This document shows, piece by piece, positions 43,810 through 53,209 of a DNA stretch of 64,000 nt. The notes below the pieces were generated by a model, which had not been told where the DNA came from, did no database searches, and saw only the letters and a program-made list of their open reading frames with translations. This DNA comes from Bog-473 sp963838835. GTDB taxonomy: Bacteria; Actinomycetota; Acidimicrobiia; Acidimicrobiales; RAAP-2. The stretch lies in NCBI GenBank assembly GCA_963838835.1, contig CAWITA010000023.1, positions 434,001-498,000 on the forward strand, given 5' to 3'. Numbering within the stretch: the first letter of the stretch is position 1; each line of letters starts with the position of its first letter. Both the position numbers and the translations under genes were made by a program.

Positions 43810-45015
43810 ATGACCAACAACGCTGTCGACTTCCCCGTCTTCGATGCGGACAATCACATGTACGAGACGACGGACGCATTCACCAAATTCCTCCCCAAGC
43901 AATACGAGGGCCTCATCAAGTACGTCCAAGTCAACGGCCGCACGAAGATCGCCGTCCGCAACGCGATTTCGGACTACATCCCCAACCCGACCTTTGAGGT
44001 GGTGGGCCGGCCCGGTGCGCAAGAGGCCTACTTCAAGGAGGGGAACCCCGAGGGCAAGTCCCGGCGCGAGCTGATCGGCGAGGCGATGCGCTCGCCCGAG
44101 GGCTTCTTCTCCCCTGAGCCGCGGCTCAAGATCATGGACGAACTCGGCCTCGACCGCGCTCTGATGTGGCCCACGCTGGCCAGCCTCCTCGAGGAGCGCC
44201 TGGCTGACGACCCGAAGGCGACCCACGCCGTTGTGCACGCCCTGAACCATTGGATGCACGAGCACTGGACCTTCAACTACGAGGGCCGCATCTTCCCGAC
44301 GCCGATCATCACGCTCCCTATCGTCGCCGAGGCGATCAAGGAGCTGGAGTGGGTTGTCCAGCGCGGCGCCAAGATCGTCCTCATCCGCCCGGCGCCGGTT
44401 CCGGGCTACGAGGGTCGCCGCTCGTTCGCGCTCCCCGAGTTCGACCCGTTCTGGGACAAAGTCGCCGAGTTCGACGTCGCAGTCGGCATGCACGCGTCGG
44501 ACGACGGCCTCATCCGTTACTACAACCAGTGGGAAGGCCGGCACGACGGCGAGCTCCTCCCGTTCGCGGGGGGCAAGACGGCCTTCGCGGACATCGCGCA
44601 CACTCAAAGCCGCGGCATCTTCGACACCGTGGCTTCGCTCATCGGGCACGGCATGCTCACGCGGCACCCGACGCTGCGGGTCTTGCCCGTCGAGAACGGC
44701 TCCGCCTGGGTGCGCCCGATCGTCGAGGCGCTCGCCCACTCCTACGAGCGCGAGCCCGCCCTGTACGACGAGGACCCACTCATGGTGCTCAAGCGCAACA
44801 TTTGGGTTCACCCGTTCCACGAGGATGACCCCATCGGCCTGATCAACCTGATCGGCGTGGACCGTGTCGTCTTCGGCTCCGACTACCCGCACATCGAGGG
44901 CATGTCCGAACCGCTCAGCTACGTGAAAGAGCTCGACGGCCTGTCCCACGAAGACGTGGCCAAGGTCATGGGCGGTAACCTGGCCAACGCCATGAAGGTG
45001 CCCTTCGCCGCCTGA
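43810..45015 (+). CDS. Amidohydrolase family protein (amidohydrolase_2)
   Basis: 401 residues, the third PF04909 member in the window. Landmarks are PVFDADNHMYET (metal motif DxxxH variant), LGLDRALMWPTLAS, VAVGMHASDDGLIRYYNQW, HPTLRVLPVENGSAWVRPI and DRVVFGSDYPHIEGMSEP with the catalytic Asp. GGAGG stands five bases before the ATG. It is monocistronic, followed by a convergent hydrolase gene. The long antisense frame over it is a codon-bias shadow. Substrate unknown; related proteins act in degradation of aromatic or steroid intermediates. Confidence 0.9.
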   Translation: MTNNAVDFPVFDADNHMYETTDAFTKFLPKQYEGLIKYVQVNGRTKIAVRNAISDYIPNPTFEVVGRPGAQEAYFKEGNPEGKSRRELIGEAMRSPEGFFSPEPRLKIMDELGLDRALMWPTLASLLEERLADDPKATHAVVHALNHWMHEHWTFNYEGRIFPTPIITLPIVAEAIKELEWVVQRGAKIVLIRPAPVPGYEGRRSFALPEFDPFWDKVAEFDVAVGMHASDDGLIRYYNQWEGRHDGELLPFAGGKTAFADIAHTQSRGIFDTVASLIGHGMLTRHPTLRVLPVENGSAWVRPIVEALAHSYEREPALYDEDPLMVLKRNIWVHPFHEDDPIGLINLIGVDRVVFGSDYPHIEGMSEPLSYVKELDGLSHEDVAKVMGGNLANAMKVPFAA

Positions 45016-45233
45016 GCCTGAGTACGGCGATTGCTCGATTTCGCCCCGAAGAACTATTCGAGCCCATGTAACGGATCAAGAATCACTCGGATCCCTGAAT
45101 CTGTCTGGAAGGCCAACGTCGACTGGATCGCGGAACCCGTTGCGGGTGACGAAGTCGGCCGTATCGGACCGCTCGATCCGCGTGAACGGTTTGCCTTCCT
45201 TTCTCTGATCTGGGACGCGTCGATGTTGGGTAG

Positions 45234-46079
45234 TTAGGCGTCAAGGAACTCCGCGAGATCGGCTGCGAACTCAGTGTGATGCTGGAAGAGAAAGCCGTGC
45301 GCCGAGTCCGGATAGATCTTGATGGTTGACTGCGGGATCAGTCCGGCTAATAGATACGAGTAGCGCGGGAGGATCATCGGATCGCTGTCTCCGTTCGCGA
45401 TGAAGATCGGGACTTTGATTGCACTGACCTTCTGGAGCAGCGCATGGTTCGGGATCCCCCAGGCGCAGACCGCGTCGTATTGGCTTAGTCGTGTTTCCCA
45501 GGTTGTGTGCTTGTCCCGGTCTTCCCGCCTGGAGTACATGCGGCCCAGCGCCTCCTTGCCTGCTTGCTGGCTTGTGTCCGACGGCGCGAAAAAGACGCTC
45601 AGATACTCCTCGGGGCTCGTCTCCGGTGTGCCGACGGCTCTTATGACCTCCGGAGCCCAACCATGCATTCCGTCCGCGCCCTCCGGTGCTGCCGAGGCGA
45701 GAACCACCCTTCGCACTACTTCAGGCCTGGAGAGCGCGATCTCCTGGGCGACGAAGCTGCCGATTGAGAACCCGAGAAGATCGACCTGCTCAAACCCCAT
45801 CGCAGCGATGAAGGCCGTGGCCCCGTGTGCCATCTCTCGTACTGAGTCCTGGGCAGTGCCTGATGTGCCGCCGACCCCCACGTTGTCGAACGCCACGACC
45901 TTGCGCGTCGAAGCCAACGCGTCTACGAGGGCGGGGTCCCAATTATCCAGGTTCCCCCTGAAATGCTGAAGGAGCAGTAGGGGTACGGACCCATCGCCTG
46001 TCTCCCGGTAGGTGTACTCCACGCCGTTCGTCGCGCTGACCCTCTGGTTCGGAACTCCGGAATAGGGTTTGGGCGTCAT
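45234..46079 (-). CDS. Alpha/beta hydrolase
   Basis: 281 residues. The oxyanion strand is PLLLLQHFRGNLDNWDP, the nucleophile elbow is DLLGFSIGSFVAQEIAL (GFSIGS, Ser), the acid region is IFIANGDSDPMILPRYSYLL and the histidine is in YPDSAHGFLFQHH. A complete Ser-Asp-His triad is present. AAGGAGAG precedes the start. It is the last of three minus-strand genes with the tautomerase and an Asp-nucleophile hydrolase, a set that could open, isomerise and hydrolyse a ring or ester substrate. Confidence 0.9.
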   Translation of the reverse strand: MTPKPYSGVPNQRVSATNGVEYTYRETGDGSVPLLLLQHFRGNLDNWDPALVDALASTRKVVAFDNVGVGGTSGTAQDSVREMAHGATAFIAAMGFEQVDLLGFSIGSFVAQEIALSRPEVVRRVVLASAAPEGADGMHGWAPEVIRAVGTPETSPEEYLSVFFAPSDTSQQAGKEALGRMYSRREDRDKHTTWETRLSQYDAVCAWGIPNHALLQKVSAIKVPIFIANGDSDPMILPRYSYLLAGLIPQSTIKIYPDSAHGFLFQHHTEFAADLAEFLDA

Positions 46080-46158
46080 TCAGACTCTCCTTGCGATTTC
46101 GTTGAGCCCCTCGCAACAACTTCCCTGGGACTGCCTTCGTTCGATGTCGCATTGCGGC

Positions 46159-46620
46159 TCATGAAGTCGCTCCCCCGGACCCGCTTGTCCTCTCTTCCGC
46201 GAGAGCAGCCAACTCACTCCGGGCAGCGTGTGCGATGTCGGAACCAGTGTTGGCGTGTCCATTGATCCCCCATCCGCCGTCGGGCGACTCCGTGATGAGC
46301 ACCCAGGTGCGCTCGGTCATTAAGGGATCGCTCGCGGCAGCAGCAACGATGTCAGTCAGTTCCCGCACGACCCCGAGCTGCTTGTCACGGTCCAAGACGC
46401 CAGCGGGCGTCAAGACCTGCACGCGGACGTAGTTGTCGTCACCGTCGACATTCGACAAAGAACCGGCGGGGAGGTCGTGGATAAAGGCCGCAGTGTTCTT
46501 TCGGAACAGGGACAATTCCGGAACTTTCTCCCACCGCATCACGGCGGCAGCCAAGTCTTTGGCAAGAGTGTGCTTGTCGCTAAAGGTTCCCTCCACCGAG
46601 TACACGTCGATCATGGGCAC
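46159..46620 (-). CDS. Tautomerase family protein with N-terminal proline
   Basis: 153 residues. The GTG start at 46620 (AGGAGAG seven bases upstream) gives M-P-M-I-D-V-Y, so removal of Met exposes Pro1, the catalytic base of the 4-oxalocrotonate tautomerase superfamily. The later in-frame ATG would lose it. RTWVLITESPDGGWGINGHA is the family's second strand region. Length and two-half layout resemble fused tautomerases such as cis-CaaD-like or MSAD-like proteins. It lies between two hydrolases in one operon. Confidence 0.85.
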   Translation of the reverse strand: MPMIDVYSVEGTFSDKHTLAKDLAAAVMRWEKVPELSLFRKNTAAFIHDLPAGSLSNVDGDDNYVRVQVLTPAGVLDRDKQLGVVRELTDIVAAAASDPLMTERTWVLITESPDGGWGINGHANTGSDIAHAARSELAALAEERTSGSGGATS

Positions 46621-46678
46621 GGGCCTCTCCTATCGAATCAGTTAGGCGAGCACATGAAAGAGCGACAAGCGACGAGCG

Positions 46679-47533
46679 CTAACGGTGTGGTGCGTCCATC
46701 GGCTCTTGACGCCGTTCCCGGTATCCAGAGCTGAACCAGCTCACGAGCACGTCCCCATACAGGTCGGGTACTTCCTCCCATGCAAAGTGCCCGGCAAGCA
46801 GAAGGTCCATCCTGCTGGTGCGCAGCCGCTCGTGTAGAAACTCTTGGTTCGCCATTGGGACCAAGGGGTCATCGCGTCCGCACACGATCTGGACTGGCGT
46901 CTCGATGCTGGGCAGTTTCTCTGCCAGGTTGGGGAGCTCGGTCGGATAGCTGCGGACGTAACGGGCTGATTCGACGAACCGGTCGCCTGCGTACGATTCG
47001 AGGTAGTCGTCTCGGACTTCTTGGGGCAGAGGCCCGCCCGCCATGGCCTCGTACGTCGGCCCGAGGATCTCCTTGGAGTCGATCTGGCGGAACCCCTCCA
47101 TGTCCGGCGCCTCGATGATGTCCTTCAGGGATCCGCCCACCTCCAACGGAACGGCAATGGCTCCACCGCCGACCACCAGGCTGCGCAGAAGGGCTGGATT
47201 GCTCGCGGCAGCCCACAGTGCGGCTGACGTACCGACATCTTGGGCGACCAGGTGCACGGGACCCAAGTCCCACTCCGTCACCAATTGCAATAGGAATGCC
47301 GCCATTGCGGAGGGTGACATCAAGTCGAATTGACGCTCGGACTGACCAAATCCTGGCAGATCGATCGCAATGAGGTGGAACCGCTGAGCCAGGCGATCCC
47401 ATACCTTCCGGAAGGCGAGCAGGCTTTCAGGCCAAGGGCTTGTGAGGACCACCGTTTCGCTCGCCCCCTGACCAGCTTCGGCGAAGCGAATCTTGACGCC
47501 ATCTGCTTCCCGGATCGCTAGATCCATCACCAT
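46679..47533 (-). CDS. Alpha/beta hydrolase with Asp nucleophile (dehalogenase/epoxide hydrolase-like)
   Basis: 284 residues. The nucleophile elbow reads VHLVAQDVGTSAALWAAASN: Asp replaces Ser, as in haloalkane dehalogenases and epoxide hydrolases. The oxyanion region is LTSPWPESLLAFRKVWDRL, then IAIDLPGFGQSER; the acid region is QIVCGRDDPLVPMANQEFL and the histidine is in LLAGHFAWEEVPD. The tryptophan that usually follows the Asp in dehalogenases is Val here, so an epoxide or ester substrate is as likely as a haloalkane. It is first in the three-gene operon. Confidence 0.85.
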   Translation of the reverse strand: MVMDLAIREADGVKIRFAEAGQGASETVVLTSPWPESLLAFRKVWDRLAQRFHLIAIDLPGFGQSERQFDLMSPSAMAAFLLQLVTEWDLGPVHLVAQDVGTSAALWAAASNPALLRSLVVGGGAIAVPLEVGGSLKDIIEAPDMEGFRQIDSKEILGPTYEAMAGGPLPQEVRDDYLESYAGDRFVESARYVRSYPTELPNLAEKLPSIETPVQIVCGRDDPLVPMANQEFLHERLRTSRMDLLLAGHFAWEEVPDLYGDVLVSWFSSGYRERRQEPMDAPHR

Positions 47534-47830
47534 TTGTTCACCCTTCGTGACGAACGTCGGAGCCGTCGACCCCTACTAGCACTTTGCCTGAGCGCCGCGC
47601 CGGTGCGCATCGCGTGTTCGTGCCGTATCTCTCTTGCACGGAAAGAGGCGGCTGGTCTTCGGGCACCTGACATGGCGTTCTGACCGCGACAGTCGTACAG
47701 ACAGCCGTGCGATGCTAGGAGAGTTATCCCGGGATGGACGGCTGGCGGCCTTCGAAACCCTCTCGTCCTAGAAACGGTGGCACGAATTCGCGGATCGCGG
47801 TAGCGCGGATCGTCGGCTCCCCCGACGGGC

Positions 47831-50660
47831 TCAATGCCCAGAGTCGTGGAAACCCGCCAATCGGGTCAGCTCGACGCGTGAGTTGATGTCCAACTTGGCG
47901 AAGACATGACGCAGATGGCCGCTCACGGTGTGCTGGGAGACGAAGAGTCGCTCCGCCACCTCTCGGTTGGTCAGCCCTCGGGCGACCAGCCTCGCCACCG
48001 CCAGCTCAGAGTCAGTCATGGCGTCCCAGCCCATTCCGGGGCGCTGCGCCGCTACCAGGCGGCGGCGCACACCCAAGGCCCTGAGGCGGCCGCGCACCCG
48101 GCCGGCATCCCAGGCCGCTCCTGCCTGGGCGTACAACTCCAAGGCCCGGCCAAAGACCTCTACGGCTTGGTTGGTGTCGGCTCCGTCGACGCTCGCGACT
48201 CCCAGATCCTCCAGGGCCGCTGCACTGGCCAGAGGACGAGGACCGTCGTCGTAGAGCGTGACCGCTTCCATCAGGAGCTTAGGGTTGCGTTCAAGCAGGC
48301 CTCTCGCATGGGCGGCGGCGGCCGTAATCGATCGAATCTGAGGATTCATCCGCGCCCGGTTCTGGGCTGTGTCGGCGGCACGGACCGCGAGTTCGTCGTC
48401 GTGGGCTGCGAGTGCGATGTGGATCACGCGGGTCTCGTCGGCCACGTCCATCGGGAAGAGCGGCACGATGGACAGTCGTTCCTCTTCGCCGAACGTGCGG
48501 AGCCACTCGTGGGCGCGAGCGGCCTCACCACCTGCCATTTCCTGCAATGCGAGCACCCAGGCTGCGTGGTGACGCACGCTGGGGGCACTCTGGCCGAGCA
48601 TCACTTGGGCAATTTCCCGGGCCTGGCGAGACAGACCCGGATCACCCATATGCATGGCGACACGTCCAAGTGCAACGACACCCGCTGCGTCCAAGACGCT
48701 GACGATGTGGGACGCCATGTCCACGGTGAGTTGCCCTTCGAGAGCGGCGGCGGCGTCGGCCAGACGGCCCAGCTGCAGGAGCTGCCTCCCACGCCCGGTC
48801 TCGAAGATACTGAGAGCCCAACCCTGCCGGTCCCGTTGGGCCGAGGCGACCCCTTCAGTCGACATCTGCAGGGACACATCGAGTTGATCGACCATCGTGA
48901 GCACGTCGCAGCGCCACTGGTAGGTGAGATGGCCCCGGGTGTCGTCGTTGGTACGAAGTCCGGTACGCAAAGCCCGCTCCACCATTTCGAGTGCTCCGGG
49001 GAACTCCCCGTCGGCATACATGAGACCGGATTCGGCGAGTTCCAATGCAAACCGCCCGGCAACGTCCGCGCTAGTTTGGACCGCGAGCGTCACCTCCTCG
49101 AGCATGGCTCGGGCGTCATCGCGACGGCCGGCTGTCACCAGGTTGTGGAAAAGCAGCGCCAGGTGCCGAACCCTGAGGTCGGGCGGGAGGCCGGGAAGGG
49201 CGAGAGCTTGCCGGCACTCCTCAGCACGCACGTCGGAGGATATGGCGAACATTCCCGCGATGCTGAGTCGGACCTCGGCTTCCTGCTCAGCCGGGAATAC
49301 CTGATGGAGGGCCGTGTCGGCAAAGGCTTTCGCGTCCTCACCACGCCCGGCGGCGTGCAGCCAGACCGCGGTCTGAGCGACCAGCGGCCCTCGCAAAGGA
49401 TGCCGCCAGGAAGCCAGGTCGAGGGCGCGCTGGCCCAGGTCGGCGGCCGCGCCGGGGTCGGTCGTGCCGAGCGCCTCGGCCGCCTTCAACAGCGTCGCAA
49501 TGGCTAGCTCGTCACCAGGTTCGGCACTCTCAGCCAATTGCGTCGCCACCTCAACCGGCAGGGCTCCCCCGGCAAGGAGCACCGAGGCCGCCTGTCGATC
49601 GAGAGATCGAAGCACTGAGACAGCCACGCTGGCTCGCACCGCTTCAAGCGTGAGATCGTGTCGGAACATGAGTCGTCCGTCGGATTCGGCCAGCAGATCT
49701 GCGCGAACAAGTTCGTCAACCGGCGCCAGCAGCTCCGACGGGGACAGGTTGAGCATTGCTGCCACGTCGTCTAATGAGAACCTCCGTCCGAGCGCAGCCG
49801 CGACAGTCGCCACCTGACGAGCCGAATCTGACATTCGCTCCAGCCTCAAGCGCATGCTCTGACTCACGCGATGAGGCAACCGCCACTCGACCAACTCGAG
49901 CGCGTCCTGACTCGACGCGGACGAGTCCCTCTTCGCGCAGTCCCGAAAGGAGCTCGACGAGAAGGAAGGGGCTGCCGGCTGGCCGCTCCGCCATCTTCAG
50001 TAACTCGCTGTCAGGTTCCGCTCCCAGGACATCAGCCGCCATCTGCGCAACCCCAGCGTGGTCCAGCGGACCGAGAGCAATCTTGGCCGCTCCCGCGCCT
50101 TCTAGGAACTCCACCACGCTCCGAACCTGGGGAGAACCCTGTCCGGGGCGAAGAGCGACAACCCAGCCGATGGGTACCGTGACCAGACGAGATGGCAGGG
50201 CCCGAAGCGCCGCAGCCGTCCCGCTGTCGGCCCACTGAAGGTCATCGAGGCAGACCAGCAAGGGCCCCTTGAGTGCCGCCCCCTCGAGCAGCGCTTCGAG
50301 ATCCTGCAACAGCCAATATCTCTGCTCGGGAGAAGCGTGCGCGTCGCCCAATGCCGTACGTTCAAGGATCGGAGAAGGACCGTCGAACAGCGCCTCCATC
50401 AGCACCGCCAGTTGGACGACGGTGTCGGCCGGGTCGGCTGCACCGTACCCGACCCGTATCGACAGGCGGCCCGCCATCGCGGCAACCTCTTCGAGAAGGC
50501 GGCTCTTGCCCATCCCGGCACCCCCCTCGAGCAGGACGACCCCGCCGACACCTGAGAGAAGCTGGTCCAGCTGCTGACCCAGGACCGTGAGCTCCGGGTC
50601 GCGGCCGCGGACCGTGTCGCTAGGAGCACTCTCGTTCGCTCGAAGGATCTGTGGTGCCAC
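47831..50660 (-). pseudogene. Large LuxR (LAL) regulator, frameshifted
   Basis: The N-terminal frame (GTG 50660) carries an AAA-type ATPase: VVLLEGGAGMGKSRLLEEVA (Walker A) and GPLLVCLDDLQWADSGTAAA (Walker B), ending near SGLREEGLVRVES. The second frame picks up with DALELVEWRLPHRVSQSMRL and runs 687 codons of TPR-like helices to a LuxR helix-turn-helix, MTDSELAVARLVARGLTNRE, VAERLFVSQHTVSGHLRHVF. A single-base slip near 49905-49912 separates them. Repaired, it would be about 940 residues, the usual length. LAL proteins activate transcription on binding small ligands. Confidence 0.88.
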
Positions 50661-50930
50661 TGGCAGCCCCTCAGCCGATCATTGATGTCGTAAGACCAAC
50701 ATCGTATGAACTGGACACTGACCCTGCCTCTGGGGCCAGAAATGCCCGCCGGCCTGACGCCCCAAGGGGGGCGGCGGAGGTCCCGGAAGTGAGGGGCCCC
50801 TTGCCCGAGGTCCGTTCTTACCCGCCGCTTCTTCGTCGACCCGGGAGAGATCGCGCGTTCATGTGATGCGGCTGGCGGGCCCGTTGTGATCACACTGAGA
50901 CTTCGACGAAGAGCCCAAAGGAGTTTCCTC

Positions 50931-51647
50931 ATGGCAACCAGTCCAACTGTGGTCCTAGTTCATGGCGCCTTCGCTGACGCGTCCGGTTTCGCCGGGGTGA
51001 TACGCGAACTCCAGTCCAAAGGGGTGGAGGTCAGGGCACCGATGAACCCGTTGCGGAGCCTCTCGTTCGACGCCGATGCCGTCGCCAGATACACCAACAG
51101 CATTGATGGGCCCGTCATCCTCACTGGGCATTCCTATGGCGGCGCGGTCATTTCGCAAGCCGCACCGTCGATCAAGAATGTTGTCGGCCTCGTGTACTTG
51201 TCCGCCTTCGCTCTTGACGAAGGCGAGAGCGCCGCCAGCATCCAGGAGCCCTACCCTCCATCGCTGGTGGGGAAGAACGTCGAGCCGACCCCCTATGACG
51301 CTCCCGGAGCGCCAGGTGGACCCGACCTGTTCATCCCCATCGGGCTGTTTCATGACGCGTTCTGCGCAGACTTGCCGGCCGAGGTCGCCGCCACCATGGC
51401 AGTGAGTCAGCGACCAGTCAGCGCGGCAGCCTTCACCGAGAACGCCACCGTCGCCGGTTGGAAGAAACTGCCGTCGTGGTACATGGTTTCAGAAGAGGAC
51501 AACGCCATCCCTCCCGACTGCGAGCGCTTCATGGCCAAGCGGGCTGACGCCACAGTCGAGTCCGTAAGTGGAGGATCGCACGCCGCATTCATCGCTCAGC
51601 CCGGCGTCGCGGCAGGCCTCATCCTCAAGGCCATCCAGGCCACTTGA
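50931..51647 (+). CDS. Alpha/beta hydrolase
   Basis: 238 residues of the alpha/beta hydrolase fold: TVVLVHGAFADASGFAGVIR (oxyanion HGAF), GPVILTGHSYGGAVISQAAP with the nucleophile GHSYGG, SWYMVSEEDNAIPPDCERFM (acid) and VSGGSHAAFIAQP (histidine). This subgroup (EstA/MhpC-like) is common in actinobacteria and its substrates are poorly known. AAAGGAG lies eight bases before ATG 50931, so the longer frame from 50886 is dropped. It diverges from the LuxR gene across 270 bp. Confidence 0.88.
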   Translation: MATSPTVVLVHGAFADASGFAGVIRELQSKGVEVRAPMNPLRSLSFDADAVARYTNSIDGPVILTGHSYGGAVISQAAPSIKNVVGLVYLSAFALDEGESAASIQEPYPPSLVGKNVEPTPYDAPGAPGGPDLFIPIGLFHDAFCADLPAEVAATMAVSQRPVSAAAFTENATVAGWKKLPSWYMVSEEDNAIPPDCERFMAKRADATVESVSGGSHAAFIAQPGVAAGLILKAIQAT

Positions 51648-51861
51648 ACAGCGATCGAACGGGCTGGCTTCACCGCCGCAATCCTGACGCCAACGGGGCT
51701 CCATGGGTTCACAAGAGATCCGATGGCTGGGCGCCAATCGGCCCCGGGTTGCGGTGTCGCGCCAATCTGTCGCGCCAATCGAGCCGGGGTTGCGGCCAGG
51801 ATCAGTCTCGGCGCAGCAGAAGGGCCGGTTCCCTAGGACTGGCCCCGACCTGCGCTCAACT

Positions 51862-51906
51862 TGGTGGCGGGGGGAGGATTTGAACCTCCGACCTTCGGGT
51901 TATGAG
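51862..51906 (-). other. 3' half of tRNA-Met (attachment-site-like), copy A
   Basis: On the minus strand this reads CTCATAACCCGAAGG, then TCGGAGG-TTCAAAT-CCTCC and an acceptor 3' strand CCCCGCCACCA. The anticodon CAT, a perfect T arm and CCA identify the tRNA-Met 3' half. The anticodon 5' strand, D arm and 5' acceptor (expected GGCGGGG) are absent. Identity starts at the anticodon loop, a usual crossover point of tyrosine integrases. Confidence 0.8.
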
Positions 51907-52053
51907 ACTTAGGTCAAGTGTCTACCGGGTACCTCGCTGATCAACGGTATATCTCTGAATCGGCTCGCCAGCTGGGACGATTACAGAATTGTTCGCCTGA
52001 GCTGCGAGGCGCCTGCTGACACGAAAAATCGAATCCGTGGGATTTTCGTGGGA
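51862..52053 (-). repeat. tRNA-Met-linked dispersed repeat, copy A
   Basis: About 190 bp related to 61430-61623: the tRNA half, GGTAGAC beside it, a diverged middle, and the core CGAATCCGTGGGATTTTCGT. The spacing from tRNA end to core is 161-165 bp in both. On the minus strand a frame from 52080 reads SHENPTDSIFR and stops 20 bases before the tRNA half. Confidence 0.7.
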
Positions 52054-52066
52054 CGCGATCAGTCGC

Positions 52067-53179
52067 TCACCTCCTCTCATCGAGTTGCGCGATGCCGGTT
52101 TTGACCCCGCCTGAGGCGGCGAGAGTTTCGGCGGCAACGTGCTCGCTCGACTCATTGTTCTCGGAAGGAACCAAGGGGACCGCAGCCACTGGATCCTGAC
52201 TGAGTATCGTCCGATGGTTTGCTTGCCTGTCCCAAGCAATGCCAACGACAACAAGGGCGACGGCCGCCCAGACCAACAAGATCAGCGTCGGGGCCAGGGT
52301 GTCCGCATCGTCGAAGTAGGCCACGCTTCTGATGATCTTCACTGCCTGCGCGAGAGGCAGAACGTCTGATAGATACCGCAGTCCGGTTGGCAGCAAGTCC
52401 GGCATCATCGTCGCCCCAGCCGAGGGGACGCCCAGGATCAGGATGTAGGTCATGACGACCGGAAGGAAGTGCTGCCTCAAGAAAGGAGCCAACCCGACCA
52501 ACAATGCACCAATGATCACACTCAGGAAGAAGGCAATGACGAGCAGCACTGGCTTGTTAGGGAGCACGTCCAAGCTGATCGCCGTGGTATAAGCCGTCGT
52601 GGCTCCCACGGCGCCCATTACTGCCACCGCGACCAGACGGCGCTCGATAGACCAGGTCGGCGCCTTCTGAAGCAAGACAAGGACCGTGATGACGCCAACC
52701 ATCACCATCGGAAAGGCGAAGAAGAAGATCCCCGTACCGCTGTCACCCGGAAGCAGGGGCACCAGGTCGACCGTTTGTGGCGGCGACGTCCGTGTTTCGC
52801 TGGCGATTTGTGCGAACACCTGTTGAAGATAGTTTGCGCTGATTGCCGAGGCAGCTCGAGCCACGTAGAGCTGCGGGCCTAATGACGGGACTTCCACGTA
52901 GGCCGCCGCCACCTCTCGATTGCGGACGGCGGCCTTCGCAGTCGAGCGTGACGGAAGCTGCCGGACGTTGAATCCTCCAGAATTTACGGCGTGGAGTTCC
53001 CCGCTTACGGCCCGAACCTGTCTCGTGCTCCCCACCACGGCAATGGGGACCTGGTGCGGTTGGGGCGCATGGAAGGCGAGCAAGAAGACAAACGGGAGGG
53101 CGATCGCAAAGAGAACCGGGAACCACAGGACTGATGCAACGTGGCGCGCTGACACGAGTGAGTCAGCAGGGGTGCTCAT
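52067..53179 (-). CDS. ABC-2-type / DUF3533-like membrane protein
   Basis: 370 residues. A first membrane helix (VLWFPVLFAIALPFVFLLAF) is followed by an external domain of about 100 residues, then five more helices (GIFFFAFPMVMVGVITVLVL, VAVAVMGAVGATTAYTTAIS, PVLLVIAFFLSVIIGALLVG, VVMTYILILGVPSAGATMMP, PTLILLVWAAVALVVVGIAW). The layout is that of ABC-2 permeases of the YhgE/Pip type. No ATPase gene is adjacent. It is 30 bp downstream of the azoreductase-like gene, probably co-transcribed. Confidence 0.7.
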   Translation of the reverse strand: MSTPADSLVSARHVASVLWFPVLFAIALPFVFLLAFHAPQPHQVPIAVVGSTRQVRAVSGELHAVNSGGFNVRQLPSRSTAKAAVRNREVAAAYVEVPSLGPQLYVARAASAISANYLQQVFAQIASETRTSPPQTVDLVPLLPGDSGTGIFFFAFPMVMVGVITVLVLLQKAPTWSIERRLVAVAVMGAVGATTAYTTAISLDVLPNKPVLLVIAFFLSVIIGALLVGLAPFLRQHFLPVVMTYILILGVPSAGATMMPDLLPTGLRYLSDVLPLAQAVKIIRSVAYFDDADTLAPTLILLVWAAVALVVVGIAWDRQANHRTILSQDPVAAVPLVPSENNESSEHVAAETLAASGGVKTGIAQLDERR

Positions 53180-53209
53180 GGGACAGACCTTTCTGATCGC
53201 GTCGGGGAG

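Larger units (their letters stand above)
51648..52066. other. Intergenic region with tRNA-Met half and repeat copy A
   Basis: No gene is recognised. It contains the 3' half of tRNA-Met (51862-51906, minus strand) followed by the 190-bp repeat that ends in the palindromic core near 52023-52053. Confidence 0.6.

Noticed and set aside
43585..44949. Minus-strand open frame of 454 codons over the third amidohydrolase
   Set aside because: Antisense shadow; the plus-strand protein carries the conserved amidohydrolase motifs and a good ribosome site.
47906..49507. Plus-strand open frame of 533 codons inside the LuxR gene
   Set aside because: No recognisable domain; the minus-strand frame has the LuxR helix-turn-helix and helical repeats.
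50758..50773. GC-rich hairpin as a terminator
   Set aside because: There is no T run on either side and it lies upstream, not downstream, of genes.
51862..51906. Intact tRNA-Met gene
   Set aside because: The 5' acceptor strand, D arm and half of the anticodon stem are missing, so it cannot fold as a tRNA.
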